Shown: one piece after another, positions 42,526 through 52,249 of the stretch
How positions within the stretch are numbered: the first letter of the stretch is position 1
Layout: every line of letters starts with the position of its first letter
NCBI GenBank assembly: GCA_964215955.1
Contig: CAXPDR010000017.1
Location: forward strand, 124,001-188,000
From: GCA-2706205 sp964215955
GTDB lineage: Bacteria; Bdellovibrionota; Bacteriovoracia; Bacteriovoracales; Bacteriovoracaceae
Length of the DNA stretch: 64,000 nucleotides
Reading direction: 5' to 3'
The notes under the pieces: generated by a model
Told to the model about the DNA's origin: nothing
Database searches by the model: none
What the model saw: the letters and a program-made list of their open reading frames with translations, nothing else
Made by a program: the position numbers and the translations under genes

Positions 42526-44760
42526 ATGTATAGTTTTAAAAAATCAGTATCTATTATTTGTATATTTATTGCATTTGCTTCCGTTTTTTTGACTCGGTTA
42601 AATGTTTCTAACACTCCAAATACTTATATTCCCCCTGAGTTAGAATCTAGGCAACTAAATGAAAAAATTCTTAAAGAATTTAATAATGACGACACTTTGA
42701 TGTTTTTGTTTGAAATAAAAAGTGAGGAGTATTCTAACTTTCTTAAAAGGCTTTATGGGTTAGTCACAGCAATTCAAGGAATTGAAAATATTTTAGATGT
42801 TCATAGTGTTTTTTCCTATGAGGCGATTAGGGGAGTTGATGGTGGCTTTGAAACAATTAAGATCATTAACGGAGATGATCTAGAAAATTTTGATTTTAAT
42901 AAGACTAAGAAAATAGTTGCAACGGATAAGTTTGTTAAAGACTTATTCGTCAATAACGATTTAAAAATTTTTGGAGTTTTGATTGAACCGAAAGAAATTG
43001 AGGACTCATTTGAAAGATTAGCTCTTGAGGATAAAATTATAAAACTTATACATAAGTTTGGCTTAAAGAAAAATGAACTCGCTTATGGTGGTGAATTCTC
43101 AGTTGATACTGCCCAATATAAAGAACTTAATCATATGATGGCGATTGTTGTTCCTATTACTTTTGTTATTGGATGTATTCTTCTTTATCTTTTATTTCAA
43201 TCGAAAACAGCAGTTATTGTTGGAAGTATGTTTAATGGACTCGTTGCCTTTGTTATTTTCTCTTTGTTCGGTCTATTTGGTTGGCCGTATAATATGATTG
43301 CAGCAATGATTCCAACCTTGATGATGGCCCTTACAATAGCCTTTATCGTTCACTTGTATAATAGTATCCTATTACGGATAGAAAGTGGGAAAAGCATTAC
43401 TGAAGCTGTGGAAATGTCTGTTAAAAAAGTTAAGAAACCATCATTCTTTTCGGCGATTACTACAGCAGCTGGACTTTTTTCATTATGTGTAAGCCAAATT
43501 CCTCCCATCAGGTCTGTAGGCGTTATTGGTGGAATAGGTGTCATGGCCATCTATTATTTTGTTTTATATCTTTTACCTCCCATTATCGTGAAATTCGATT
43601 CTGGGAACTGGAAACAAAACCTTATCATAAGAAACTCTTTAAATAAGATAGTTATAATAATAGTCAATTTATCTATCAGATCCCCAAAAACATTAATTGC
43701 TATGTTTGTTTTAATTATGGGCGTTTTATCCATTTTTATTTTTAAAGTAGAGTCTGAGTCTAATTTAAGAAAGTTTTTTCATCCAGATCATGCCGTAAAT
43801 GTTTCCAGTGAAGTTATAAAAAAAGAATTTGTAGGGACTACGATTGTAAATATTTTGTTCACAAATAATGATGGAACCGTATTGACCACAGAATTCAATC
43901 AAAGAATTGATAAATTAAAACAAAGATTTTTGAATATTAAACATTTATCTCGAGTTTTTTCTACCACTGATATGATTAAACAAATGCATTGGGCATTTAA
44001 TGAAGAAAAAGAATCATTTTATACTGTTCCTGACTCCGATGAGTTGATTGAACAATATCTTCTTATTTACGATGGTGAAGATATCTTTGATTTTTTATCC
44101 AGCGATAATAAGCGGTTTAAAATGACTCTTAATCTTGATGTTGAAGGTGCCAATGAAATAGAAAAGGTTCTTAAGCAAATGGAAGTAGTTTTGGATGAAG
44201 AGGGCTTTACTAAATCTTCTTATGGAATGGCAGGATATGGAAAAATGTTTTCTGATCAAGAAAATTTAATCATGAATGATTTATTAAAAAGTGTCTCTAT
44301 GAGTATTGGAGTGATATTTATTATTATGTTTTTATTGTGGAGATCTTTTAGTAGTTCTTTGTTTTGTATGGTACCTAATATTTCACCTGTACTGGGAATG
44401 TTTATAACTATGGGCGTTTTTGGAATTTGGTTGGATATTGGTACTGCCATGATTGCTTCTGTTACCGTTGGTATTGCAGTCGACGATACGATTCATGTTT
44501 TTCAAGGCTTTTTAACAAACTTTAAGGAAAAGAAAATGAATTTGAAAGACGCTTTATTTGAAACTTATAATGAATCGGGAAGAGCAATTATAATCACGAC
44601 TTTAATTTTATCTTCTCAATTTGCTATTCTTATGATGACCAATTTTTATCCATTAAGAAACTTTGGATTACTAACAGCTGTTGGAATTATTGTGGCCTTG
44701 ATATTTGACTTATTATTGCTACCTGCTTTGATTTCTTTGCAATATCAAAGAAGTAAATAA
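42526..44760 (+). CDS. RND/MMPL-family exporter
   Basis: A 744-residue transporter with twelve predicted membrane helices arranged in two repeats of 1+5, with large periplasmic domains after helices 1 and 7 (about 30-205 and 395-590). The second repeat includes TAMIASVTVGIAVDDTIHVFQGFLTNF, the MMPL/RND motif with acidic residues in the proton path. Such proteins move lipids, hopanoids or lipid-linked molecules across the inner membrane. The divergent LolA-like gene and the nearby barrel are typical companions. A GAGTAGGA ribosome site lies before the ATG. Cargo unknown. Confidence 0.88.
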   Translation: MYSFKKSVSIICIFIAFASVFLTRLNVSNTPNTYIPPELESRQLNEKILKEFNNDDTLMFLFEIKSEEYSNFLKRLYGLVTAIQGIENILDVHSVFSYEAIRGVDGGFETIKIINGDDLENFDFNKTKKIVATDKFVKDLFVNNDLKIFGVLIEPKEIEDSFERLALEDKIIKLIHKFGLKKNELAYGGEFSVDTAQYKELNHMMAIVVPITFVIGCILLYLLFQSKTAVIVGSMFNGLVAFVIFSLFGLFGWPYNMIAAMIPTLMMALTIAFIVHLYNSILLRIESGKSITEAVEMSVKKVKKPSFFSAITTAAGLFSLCVSQIPPIRSVGVIGGIGVMAIYYFVLYLLPPIIVKFDSGNWKQNLIIRNSLNKIVIIIVNLSIRSPKTLIAMFVLIMGVLSIFIFKVESESNLRKFFHPDHAVNVSSEVIKKEFVGTTIVNILFTNNDGTVLTTEFNQRIDKLKQRFLNIKHLSRVFSTTDMIKQMHWAFNEEKESFYTVPDSDELIEQYLLIYDGEDIFDFLSSDNKRFKMTLNLDVEGANEIEKVLKQMEVVLDEEGFTKSSYGMAGYGKMFSDQENLIMNDLLKSVSMSIGVIFIIMFLLWRSFSSSLFCMVPNISPVLGMFITMGVFGIWLDIGTAMIASVTVGIAVDDTIHVFQGFLTNFKEKKMNLKDALFETYNESGRAIIITTLILSSQFAILMMTNFYPLRNFGLLTAVGIIVALIFDLLLLPALISLQYQRSK

Positions 44761-44847
44761 CTAGTGAAAACAAGCTAACCTTTTAAAATTACTACTTACT
44801 TGAATAAAAAGCTCAATTAATTCTTTATTTTTGTCGATAATATATTT

Positions 44848-46101
44848 ATGAAGACAATTAAGAAACTTACCCATTTGTTATTATGGAAAATTTATAAACT
44901 TATTCCATCTAAACTAAAATATCAGCTCATCAGAAGCCAACTATACATTGAGTTACCTGAGGGATTATACTCAGACATAGAATATAAAATTGCTGAAACT
45001 CAAACTGAGATGGCCCAAGCACTTAGATTAATCCAGGAGTCTTATTTAGCTAGTAAGCTGACCAGTGATGAAGCAAATTTGTATCGTCTTAATAAGTTTA
45101 ATTTATTACCAACGACAACAGTTTTTATTGCCAAGTATAAGGGAAAAGTTATAGCGACTGTTTCCCAAATAATGGATACTAGCCTCGGCTTACCGATTGA
45201 TGCTTTTACGAAGATCGACTTCTTGAGAGACAAAGGAGCTAGAGTTTCTGAAATTTCAGGCCTTGCTATTGCGAAAGAATGGAGATCTCGAAGTAATGGG
45301 GTTTTCTTTCCACTAACTTCGTATGCGGTAAAATATTGTAAATCGGTCCTAGGTGTTGATTTTGCTGTTATGGTCACGAGGGCCTCTGTCAGGCATTTTT
45401 ATACTGCCATCTATGGTTTTCATCCTATAGATAACAAGAGTAAAAAGTATAATGTTGTTAATGGGAAAAATAGCTATGCTCAATTTTTAAATCTTAATAC
45501 TTTGGCAGAAGATCTTAAATATATTTATAAAAAGAAACCTTTGAGGAAAAATGTCTATCAGCTATTTCATCATTTTCCTTGGCGACATCTTTGTGATTTC
45601 AGCCATCGTAAGTTTAATGTTATATCAAGACAGAACTTTTCGATTAAGGAACTTGAACAACTCTTCAAGGTAAATGCAGAACTTAAAAATAGTATATCCA
45701 GTGAAGATAGGAAAAACCTTGCGAGCATTTATTTTTACAAAAATATGGCACAAGTTTTTTCTGCTGATGAATACCATTATGTCACAAAAAGAAGATACCC
45801 AAGATTTCAGGTGAATATGGGACTGTCTATCTCTCCAGAGGAAAACTTTAAAATAATAGAGGTTTCAAGAGGTGGATTTTGTATTATTGCTGAAAGTCCT
45901 GAAGCTGAACTCGATGGGGTTATTAGGATGAACAGTAAAGATTCCGTTGAGTTTAAGGCCATTAAATGTTGGGAGCACAATGGAAGGGCAGGCTTTAAAT
46001 TTCTGGAAAATGAAACACCTCCAAGTTGGAAGCAAATGATAGATTACTCTGAAAGGTTATTTAATTATCAAACTATTAGTGATGAAAAAGTTTCAGCATA
46101 A
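44848..46101 (+). CDS. FeeM-like N-acyl amino acid synthase domain fused to PilZ
   Basis: A 417-residue fusion. Residues about 40-215 resemble the GNAT-fold catalytic core of N-acyl amino acid synthase FeeM and autoinducer synthases: EMAQALRLIQESYLASKL, TTVFIAKYKGKVIATVSQ, RVSEISGLAIAKEWRS, and VTRASVRHFYTAIYGFHPI. Residues about 314-395 are a PilZ domain with RRYPR (RxxxR) and EVSRGG (the D/NxSxxG arm with Glu first), so c-di-GMP binding is likely. The enzyme would join a fatty acyl chain to an amino acid under c-di-GMP control. Upstream is GTCGATAA (44833-44840), a FliA-like -10 so close to the ATG that the mRNA could be leaderless. Confidence 0.72.
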   Translation: MKTIKKLTHLLLWKIYKLIPSKLKYQLIRSQLYIELPEGLYSDIEYKIAETQTEMAQALRLIQESYLASKLTSDEANLYRLNKFNLLPTTTVFIAKYKGKVIATVSQIMDTSLGLPIDAFTKIDFLRDKGARVSEISGLAIAKEWRSRSNGVFFPLTSYAVKYCKSVLGVDFAVMVTRASVRHFYTAIYGFHPIDNKSKKYNVVNGKNSYAQFLNLNTLAEDLKYIYKKKPLRKNVYQLFHHFPWRHLCDFSHRKFNVISRQNFSIKELEQLFKVNAELKNSISSEDRKNLASIYFYKNMAQVFSADEYHYVTKRRYPRFQVNMGLSISPEENFKIIEVSRGGFCIIAESPEAELDGVIRMNSKDSVEFKAIKCWEHNGRAGFKFLENETPPSWKQMIDYSERLFNYQTISDEKVSA

Positions 46102-46127
46102 AAATATAATTCTGAATGGAGTTTATT

Positions 46128-46895
46128 TTAAGCTGGATTTTCGCTTGGAATATAAAAATATTCATTGTTTTCGTTTTTAAACTTCTCATGAATAAGTTTC
46201 ATCAATGCTTGAACTCCAAATTGTTCAGTAGCATTATGTCCACCTGCGAAGAAATGAATATTATCTTCTTTGGCTTCATGCCAATCGTGTTCACTAATTT
46301 CACCTGTAAGGTAACCATCTAGGTTTTCTTTTATACAACTTCGCCAATCGGAGTTTGCTCCTCCTGTTATGATTCCTAAACTTTTTAAAGATTCCTCATT
46401 TGGGCAACTATGAATAATTTCATGATTTAAAATATCTCTTAGCTTATTTTTAAGCTCAGGAGGGCTTATAGCTTTAGGGAACTTTCCTTTAACACCTGTG
46501 GGCATGCCTTTGTGATCACCAAAAGGAGATAAGTCCTTTAATCCTAGTTTTATCGCTATTTGTGCTGCATTACCTATTTCTAGGTGCGCATCTAAAGGGA
46601 GATGGTAACCAAGTAGGTTTATGTCATTTTTGACAAGAGGAGTGACTCTGTTTTTAAAGGAACCAGTGATAGTTTTAGGTCCATGAAATTTCCAAAAAAG
46701 ACCATGATGAACAATGAGGGCATCTACTTTTAACTCAACTGCTTTTTCAATTGAGTATTTTGTAGCGGAAACAGCAAAAGCTATTTTATTAATATCTTCA
46801 GTTCCTTCAATTTGAAGTCCATTGGGGCCATAATCTTGAAAGTCATAAATATTTAAATATTTATTTACAAATTTAACTAATTCTTTTCTTTTCAT
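46128..46895 (-). CDS. NIF3-like dinuclear metal centre protein
   Basis: A 255-residue NIF3/YbgI family protein. Motifs: DYGPNGLQIEG (21-31), DALIVHHGLFW with the metal-binding His pair, LGYHLPLDAH with further His/Asp ligands, GITGGANSDW-type block (LGIITGGANSDW), and the C-terminal FAGGHNATEQFGV. Often annotated as GTP cyclohydrolase I type 2, but the true substrate of the family is uncertain; no insertion domain is present. It converges with the FeeM-PilZ gene with 26 bases between stops. Metal site seems complete. Confidence 0.93.
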   Translation of the reverse strand: MKRKELVKFVNKYLNIYDFQDYGPNGLQIEGTEDINKIAFAVSATKYSIEKAVELKVDALIVHHGLFWKFHGPKTITGSFKNRVTPLVKNDINLLGYHLPLDAHLEIGNAAQIAIKLGLKDLSPFGDHKGMPTGVKGKFPKAISPPELKNKLRDILNHEIIHSCPNEESLKSLGIITGGANSDWRSCIKENLDGYLTGEISEHDWHEAKEDNIHFFAGGHNATEQFGVQALMKLIHEKFKNENNEYFYIPSENPA

Positions 46896-47018
46896 TGGTG
46901 CACCTTTTTCTTTATGATCTCATACTTCCTTTCATTTTTAAATAACCTGATATCTAGAGTCGGGTAAATGCTGACTAAAAAAGTTTAACTTTTAATTAAT
47001 CAAAGGTAGACTTATCTA

Positions 47019-48713
47019 ATGAAGAATTTTTTGATTTTATTATTATATATTTTTTCCCTTAGTCTTTTTGCAAATGAAGATAACCAAATCATTGACGAGA
47101 ATCTAGATGAGGAGACTCTTCCCACTGAATTTGAAAGTATTAAACTTGACCGAATAAAGAGATTGAGAAGTGATTTAATCCGAATTAGAGCTGAAATTAA
47201 TGAAGCTAAAAAACAAATGACTTCAGATGTAGATATGGTTCTTCGAATTCAGACTGAAGCTAAAATAAAAAAGCTAGAAGAAGAGTATCTCAAAAAACGC
47301 TTTAACTTTATTGAAACTATTACAAATGTGAACTTAAACACAGAGGAAAGTAAAAAGGCAAAAACAACTTTTACTGAAGACGTTAAACAAATTCTCGAAC
47401 CCGCCCTCAATACCTTTAAAAAAATCTCTGAAAAACCCAGACAAGTTCAACAGTATGATGAACTCATGGAGGTTTATCAACAGAGATACGATAGTGCAGT
47501 TCTGGCGAAAGAAAAACTTGAGAAATTTGAAGCTGAGAATAAAGATAAAAGTCTTAAGTGGAAACTTAAAGAGTCAATAAAAGAAACAAATGCTATCGTC
47601 GATGATTTGAAAGTTAAATTGGATGATATAAAGTTTAAAATTCTGAAAATCCAAAAGAATGAAAAATCTTTAGTTACCACTTTTTCTTCAATCATTTTTG
47701 AATTTATGAAAACAAAAGGTAAGAATCTTCTTCTTGCCCTCGTCGTTTTCCTGTGTTTCTTTTGGGCTTTCAAAATTGGTCAGTCAAAGTTTATAGACCT
47801 TATCATCGTAAAACTGAATAAAAGAAATCCTAATGAAATGTATCATTGGATAGCAAGACCAATCCGTGTCGTTTACAGCGTTTTAGGGACATTGGTGTCC
47901 TTTTTTATGGCCATACTAACTTTGTATGTCTTAAATGACTGGGTTCTTGTCACTCTTATTTTGTTATTATTTACGGCTCTTATTTGGAGTTCAAAACAGT
48001 ACCTTCCGCTATTTTTAGAGCAGAGTAAGGTTGTTTTGAATTTAGGTTCCATTCGTGAGGGTGAGCGACTGATGTATAATGGCATTCCTTGGGAGGTAAC
48101 CAGTCTAGGGTATTACTGTCGCCTAGTGAACCCAAGTTTGGGCGGTGCTTTGTTGCGAGTTAATACAAGAGACCTGTTAAGTGCGACCTCAAGAAGAATC
48201 GAAAAAGGCGAACCATGGTTTCCAACTGATAAAGATGATTGGGTCTTGATTAATGGAGAGTTCGGAAAAGTTTCAATGCAGACTCCTGATCAAGTCATAG
48301 TCGAGTCTGTAGGAAAAGAAAGAAAGTACTACAATACTGCAGAGTTTTATAGCTCTGGAGTCGTGAATTTATCCCAAGGTTTTGCTATAGATTTTAATTT
48401 TGGGGTTGATTATTCACATCAAAAAATTCTTTTTGATGAAATTATTCCAGCATTTCAAAGCGGTTTAAAACGAGAGCTATATAATAAATTCCCAGAGATA
48501 AAGGGAAAGACAAAAGACTTTGTAATAGAGCTTGCAACCGCAGGTGCTAGTTCTCTTGATCTTAGATTTTTTATGGAGTGTGATGGTGAAATTGCCCATT
48601 TGAAACTTAAGTTGGAAAGAGGAATTCAAGCTGAATTTGTAAGAGTTTGTAATGAACATGATATTATAATTCCATTTAATCAATTAACAGTGCATATGAA
48701 TAATGGACAGTAA
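47019..48713 (+). CDS. MscS-like mechanosensitive channel family protein
   Basis: A 564-residue envelope protein. A signal peptide (MKNFLILLLYIFSLSLFA) and a periplasmic coiled-coil domain (about 45-225, very rich in Lys/Glu) lead to about four membrane helices (236-252, 284-325). The cytoplasmic part has the MscS beta domain layout (EGERLMYNGIPWEVTSLG, DWVLINGEFGKVSMQTP) and a C-terminal alpha/beta domain. The pore helix is not the classic Gly/Ala-rich one, so ion channel activity is uncertain. The 3' end overlaps the next gene by 11 bases. Could serve in osmotic release during prey entry, by inference. Confidence 0.78.
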   Translation: MKNFLILLLYIFSLSLFANEDNQIIDENLDEETLPTEFESIKLDRIKRLRSDLIRIRAEINEAKKQMTSDVDMVLRIQTEAKIKKLEEEYLKKRFNFIETITNVNLNTEESKKAKTTFTEDVKQILEPALNTFKKISEKPRQVQQYDELMEVYQQRYDSAVLAKEKLEKFEAENKDKSLKWKLKESIKETNAIVDDLKVKLDDIKFKILKIQKNEKSLVTTFSSIIFEFMKTKGKNLLLALVVFLCFFWAFKIGQSKFIDLIIVKLNKRNPNEMYHWIARPIRVVYSVLGTLVSFFMAILTLYVLNDWVLVTLILLLFTALIWSSKQYLPLFLEQSKVVLNLGSIREGERLMYNGIPWEVTSLGYYCRLVNPSLGGALLRVNTRDLLSATSRRIEKGEPWFPTDKDDWVLINGEFGKVSMQTPDQVIVESVGKERKYYNTAEFYSSGVVNLSQGFAIDFNFGVDYSHQKILFDEIIPAFQSGLKRELYNKFPEIKGKTKDFVIELATAGASSLDLRFFMECDGEIAHLKLKLERGIQAEFVRVCNEHDIIIPFNQLTVHMNNGQ

Positions 48714-49020
48714 TCATAAAGACCTTGAACAAGTTTTAGTGCGAAACTTTGGACTCAAAACTAATGAGTTTTTACCGGATGATGAGAGCCTTTTTTTAAA
48801 TGAGTTACAAAAAGTTTTGGCCGTAAAAATTGAAACGTTAATAAATCGGGATCTTGATAAATTACTTCAAATACTTTATCGAATCGATGTTTCACAAAAT
48901 GACACCGATCAAGCATTTAATTTAGGAGAAGTTAAGAAGATTTCCCATTGTTTAGCTGAGAGAATAATTGTCCGACAACTACAGAAAATTGAATATAGCA
49001 GGAAATTTTATAAAAAATAA
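48703..49020 (+). CDS. Small protein of unknown function
   Basis: A 105-residue, mostly helical cytoplasmic protein. It has a block LNELQKVLAVKIETLINRDLDKLLQILYRIDVSQNDTD-like in shape (residues 28-67) that is regular enough to suggest a short helical bundle. It overlaps the channel gene by 11 bases and is followed 5 bases later by the Hpt-like gene, so the three form an operon. No known motif. Confidence 0.6.
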   Translation: MDSNHKDLEQVLVRNFGLKTNEFLPDDESLFLNELQKVLAVKIETLINRDLDKLLQILYRIDVSQNDTDQAFNLGEVKKISHCLAERIIVRQLQKIEYSRKFYKK

Positions 49021-49025
49021 TACCT

Positions 49026-49340
49026 ATGAGTTTTAAGTTTACCAAACAAGATGAATTTCAGCATTTACACCCAAATATAACAAGTTATATGGGGACTTTT
49101 GTTGAAAATCGAATCAAAGCATTAGATGATCTCAAGCAAGGAGTCGAACAGAAGGACTTCTCCAAAATCCGTGACTATTGCCATAATCATATGGGTGTCG
49201 CAGGTAGTTATAAGTGTTATAAATTGGAAGAGATTGTAGGTTATATCCAAGATTACGCTAGGTCTGGCGAGATTGAGCCTATTGTGGAAGTTTTACCAGT
49301 ATTAGAAGAATATCTATTTGATCTTAAAAAGCGTATTTAG
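49026..49340 (+). CDS. Small Hpt-like protein
   Basis: A 104-residue helical protein. RDYCHNHMGVAGSY (50-62) resembles the phospho-accepting helix of histidine phosphotransfer (Hpt) domains, with His53 followed by Gly57, although the usual Lys before the Gly is Met. Helices before and after match a four-helix bundle. Three receiver-only proteins elsewhere in the window would be natural partners. It is third in an operon with the MscS-like protein and a helical protein. Without a structure comparison the Hpt call is tentative. Confidence 0.5.
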   Translation: MSFKFTKQDEFQHLHPNITSYMGTFVENRIKALDDLKQGVEQKDFSKIRDYCHNHMGVAGSYKCYKLEEIVGYIQDYARSGEIEPIVEVLPVLEEYLFDLKKRI

Positions 49341-49402
49341 TCCGAATATCTATACAGTACTTATTTAAAATGCTAAAGTTTCTTCATAAATTTTAGATAG
49401 AT

Positions 49403-51235
49403 ATGGATAATTTTATGAGTGATATAGAACAAGTCGTAATTCGATTCTCTGGAGATTCTGGGGATGGTATGCAATTAACTGGAACTCAGTTTTCAAATAC
49501 TTCAGCTCAAATGGGAAATGATTTGGCAACTTTTCCCGATTTCCCTGCTGAAATTAGGGCACCTCAAGGAACAGTTGCTGGAGTTTCAGGCTTTCAGGTA
49601 CATTTTGGTTCAATTAAAATTAACACACCAGGAGATGAGCCTGATGTTTTAGTGGCAATGAATCCGGCTGCTTTAAAAGCAAATATTGATGATTTAAAAG
49701 TTGGTGGAACACTTATTGTTAATGAAGATGCATTTAATGATTTGGGATTTAAAAAAGCTGGCTATGGTGAAGATCCAACAGGTTCACTTACTGATTATAA
49801 TTTAATAAAGGCTAAAATCACAAGTCAGACGAAGGAAGCATTAAGTGAATTAGAGCTTGATGGCAAATCAAAAACAAGATGTAAAAACTTTTACGCTTTA
49901 GGAATGACATATTACATGTTTTCTAGAGATTTAGAAGCCACAATAGAATGGATAAAAGAAAAATTTCAGTCTAATGAGTTATTACAGCAAGCCAATATTG
50001 CAGCCCTTAAAGCAGGTTTTAATTACGCAGATACAATTCATGCGCAAGCAAACGCCGTTAGTGTTTCTCCTGCTAAAATAGAAAAGGGTACTTATAGACA
50101 AATCAGTGGAAATACAGCACTTGCCTGGGGTTTTATTTATGCTGCTCAAAATGCAGGGCTTGATTTGTTTTTAGGTTCTTATCCAATTACTCCTGCTTCC
50201 GATATTTTGCATGAATTATCAAAACATAAAAACTTTGGAGTTAAAACATTTCAAGCTGAGGATGAAATCGCTGCTATATGTTCATCAATTGGTGCCAGTT
50301 ATGCTGGAGCACTAGGAATGACAACATCTTCAGGGCCTGGTATTGCTTTGAAAAGTGAAGCGCTTAATCTTGCCATTATGTTAGAAATCCCTTTGGTTGT
50401 AGTTGATGTTCAAAGAGGTGGACCTTCTACTGGTCTTCCAACAAAAACTGAACAGTCCGATTTAAATATGGCCTTACATGGAAGAAACGGTGATTCTCCA
50501 GTGATAGTGGTTGCTGCTAAATCACCAAGCGATTGTTTTAAAATGGCATTTGAGGCTGCTAGAATTAGTTTAGAACATATGACTCCGGTAATTCTTTTAA
50601 GTGATGGATATATTGCGAATGGTTCTACTCCATGGAGAATTCCTGACTTAGAAAAAGAATATCCTAAAATTCAATGTAACTTTGTTGAAGATAAAGATCT
50701 AGAAGGTGGTTACCTTCCTTACAAAAGGAATGAAGAGAAGCTAAGCCGTAAATGGGCCATTCCTGGAATGGAAGGTTTTATGCATCGTCTCGGAGGTCTT
50801 GAAAAAGAAAATGAAACTGGAAATGTATCTTATGATTCAAATAATCATGAGTTGATGACGAAGATTCGAGAAGAAAAGGTTGCAAAAGTAGCTAATTTTA
50901 TTCCTGAGCAAAATATTGAAGGAGATGCTGATAGTAAAACTCTTGTTGTTTCATGGGGAGGAACATATGGTTCCGTTCATCAGGCAGTTAGCAATTTAAA
51001 TAACGAAGGAAAAAAGACTGCACATATTCATATTCAATATTTAAACCCTCTTCCGAAAAACTTAAAAACAATTCTTAATCAATATGAAAAAGTTGTGGTT
51101 TGTGAGCTTAACCGGGGACAGTTAAAGGATCATTTAAATGCAAAATTTTCACTTAACTTAGCTGGCTATAATAAAGTTCAAGGGAAGCCTTTTAAGGTAA
51201 GAGAGCTAACTCAAGTAATAGAGACTTATTTATAA
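49403..51235 (+). CDS. korA: 2-oxoglutarate:ferredoxin oxidoreductase subunit alpha (gamma-alpha fusion)
   Basis: A 610-residue subunit. Residues 1-200 form the gamma domain (FSGDSGDGMQLTGTQFSNT), and from about 225 the pyruvate/2-oxoacid-type alpha domain follows (LGSYPITPASDILHELSKH, FQAEDEIAAICSSIGASYAG, TSSGPGIALKSEALN). This two-subunit, gamma-alpha fused form oxidises 2-oxoglutarate to succinyl-CoA with ferredoxin as acceptor and replaces or supplements the NAD-linked dehydrogenase in the TCA cycle. ATG 49403 or 49415 may start it; neither has a clear ribosome site. korB follows immediately. A ferredoxin partner is not adjacent. Confidence 0.93.
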   Translation: MDNFMSDIEQVVIRFSGDSGDGMQLTGTQFSNTSAQMGNDLATFPDFPAEIRAPQGTVAGVSGFQVHFGSIKINTPGDEPDVLVAMNPAALKANIDDLKVGGTLIVNEDAFNDLGFKKAGYGEDPTGSLTDYNLIKAKITSQTKEALSELELDGKSKTRCKNFYALGMTYYMFSRDLEATIEWIKEKFQSNELLQQANIAALKAGFNYADTIHAQANAVSVSPAKIEKGTYRQISGNTALAWGFIYAAQNAGLDLFLGSYPITPASDILHELSKHKNFGVKTFQAEDEIAAICSSIGASYAGALGMTTSSGPGIALKSEALNLAIMLEIPLVVVDVQRGGPSTGLPTKTEQSDLNMALHGRNGDSPVIVVAAKSPSDCFKMAFEAARISLEHMTPVILLSDGYIANGSTPWRIPDLEKEYPKIQCNFVEDKDLEGGYLPYKRNEEKLSRKWAIPGMEGFMHRLGGLEKENETGNVSYDSNNHELMTKIREEKVAKVANFIPEQNIEGDADSKTLVVSWGGTYGSVHQAVSNLNNEGKKTAHIHIQYLNPLPKNLKTILNQYEKVVVCELNRGQLKDHLNAKFSLNLAGYNKVQGKPFKVRELTQVIETYL

Positions 51236-51247
51236 TTGGAAAACAAA

Positions 51248-52249
51248 ATGACTGAAAATATAAAATTAACAAAAAAAGATTTTACAAGTGATCAAGAAGT
51301 TAAATGGTGTCCAGGTTGTGGTGATTACGCCATACTTTCTGCCACTCAAATGGCCATGAGTAAAATTGGAATACCTCCTCATCAAGTTTGCGTTATTTCA
51401 GGAATAGGTTGTTCTTCGCGATTTCCATATTATGTAAATACCTTTGGTATGCATTCAATTCACGGTCGGGCTCCGGCGGTTGCGAGTGGGGTAAAAATTC
51501 AAAATCCAGATTTATCTGTATGGATTATTACTGGAGATGGTGATGGATTATCAATTGGGGGAAATCATCTCGCTCATATTATTAGAAGGAACTTAGATGT
51601 TAATATTCTTTTATTTAACAATGAAATATATGGTCTTACAAAAGGTCAATATTCACCTACTTCAACACCGGGATTAAAAACTAAATCAACTCCTTATGGT
51701 TCACTTGATAGATCATTTACTCCTGCTAAGTTTGCTATGGGAGCTGGAGCTACATTTTTTGCAAGAACTATTGATACCGATCCAAAGCATATGATTGAAG
51801 TTTTTCAGGCAGCACAGGCCCATAAAGGAACTAGTATTGTTGAAATTTATCAGAACTGTATTATTTTTAATGATAAGGTTCATGACGAATATACTAACAG
51901 ACAAACGAGGGATGACGTTACTGTGAGGTTAGAAGAAGGTAAACCAATGATCTTTGGAAAAAACAAAGATCGCGGTCTCGTCCAAAATGGCTTTAGGTTC
52001 GATGAGGTTTCAATTGAAGGGAATGAAGATAAAGTTTTTATTCATAACCCAGCAGATGATTGTCTGGCCCAAATTTTGACGAATCTTAATGGATCAAATG
52101 GACCCATCCCACTTGGGGTCATTAAAAAAGTTGAGTCTTCTATTTACGAAGAAGATTTGAATCAACAAATTACTGACCAAATTGAACAAAGAGGTAGAGG
52201 AAATATTCAAGACCTATTACTTTCAGGTAATACCTGGGAAATTAATTAA
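51248..52249 (+). CDS. korB: 2-oxoglutarate:ferredoxin oxidoreductase subunit beta
   Basis: About 333 residues. WCPGCGDYAIL (22-32 from the ATG) and further Cys hold the [4Fe-4S] cluster; the thiamine diphosphate motif runs from GDGDGLSIGGNH to LFNNEIYGLTKGQ. Downstream TGRQTRDDV-like segment closes the active site. The ATG at 51248 is preferred over TTG 51236 because it has GGAAAA upstream and gives the usual N-terminus. Works with KorA; the reaction is reversible in reductive pathways. Nothing missing. Confidence 0.94.
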   Translation: MTENIKLTKKDFTSDQEVKWCPGCGDYAILSATQMAMSKIGIPPHQVCVISGIGCSSRFPYYVNTFGMHSIHGRAPAVASGVKIQNPDLSVWIITGDGDGLSIGGNHLAHIIRRNLDVNILLFNNEIYGLTKGQYSPTSTPGLKTKSTPYGSLDRSFTPAKFAMGAGATFFARTIDTDPKHMIEVFQAAQAHKGTSIVEIYQNCIIFNDKVHDEYTNRQTRDDVTVRLEEGKPMIFGKNKDRGLVQNGFRFDEVSIEGNEDKVFIHNPADDCLAQILTNLNGSNGPIPLGVIKKVESSIYEEDLNQQITDQIEQRGRGNIQDLLLSGNTWEIN

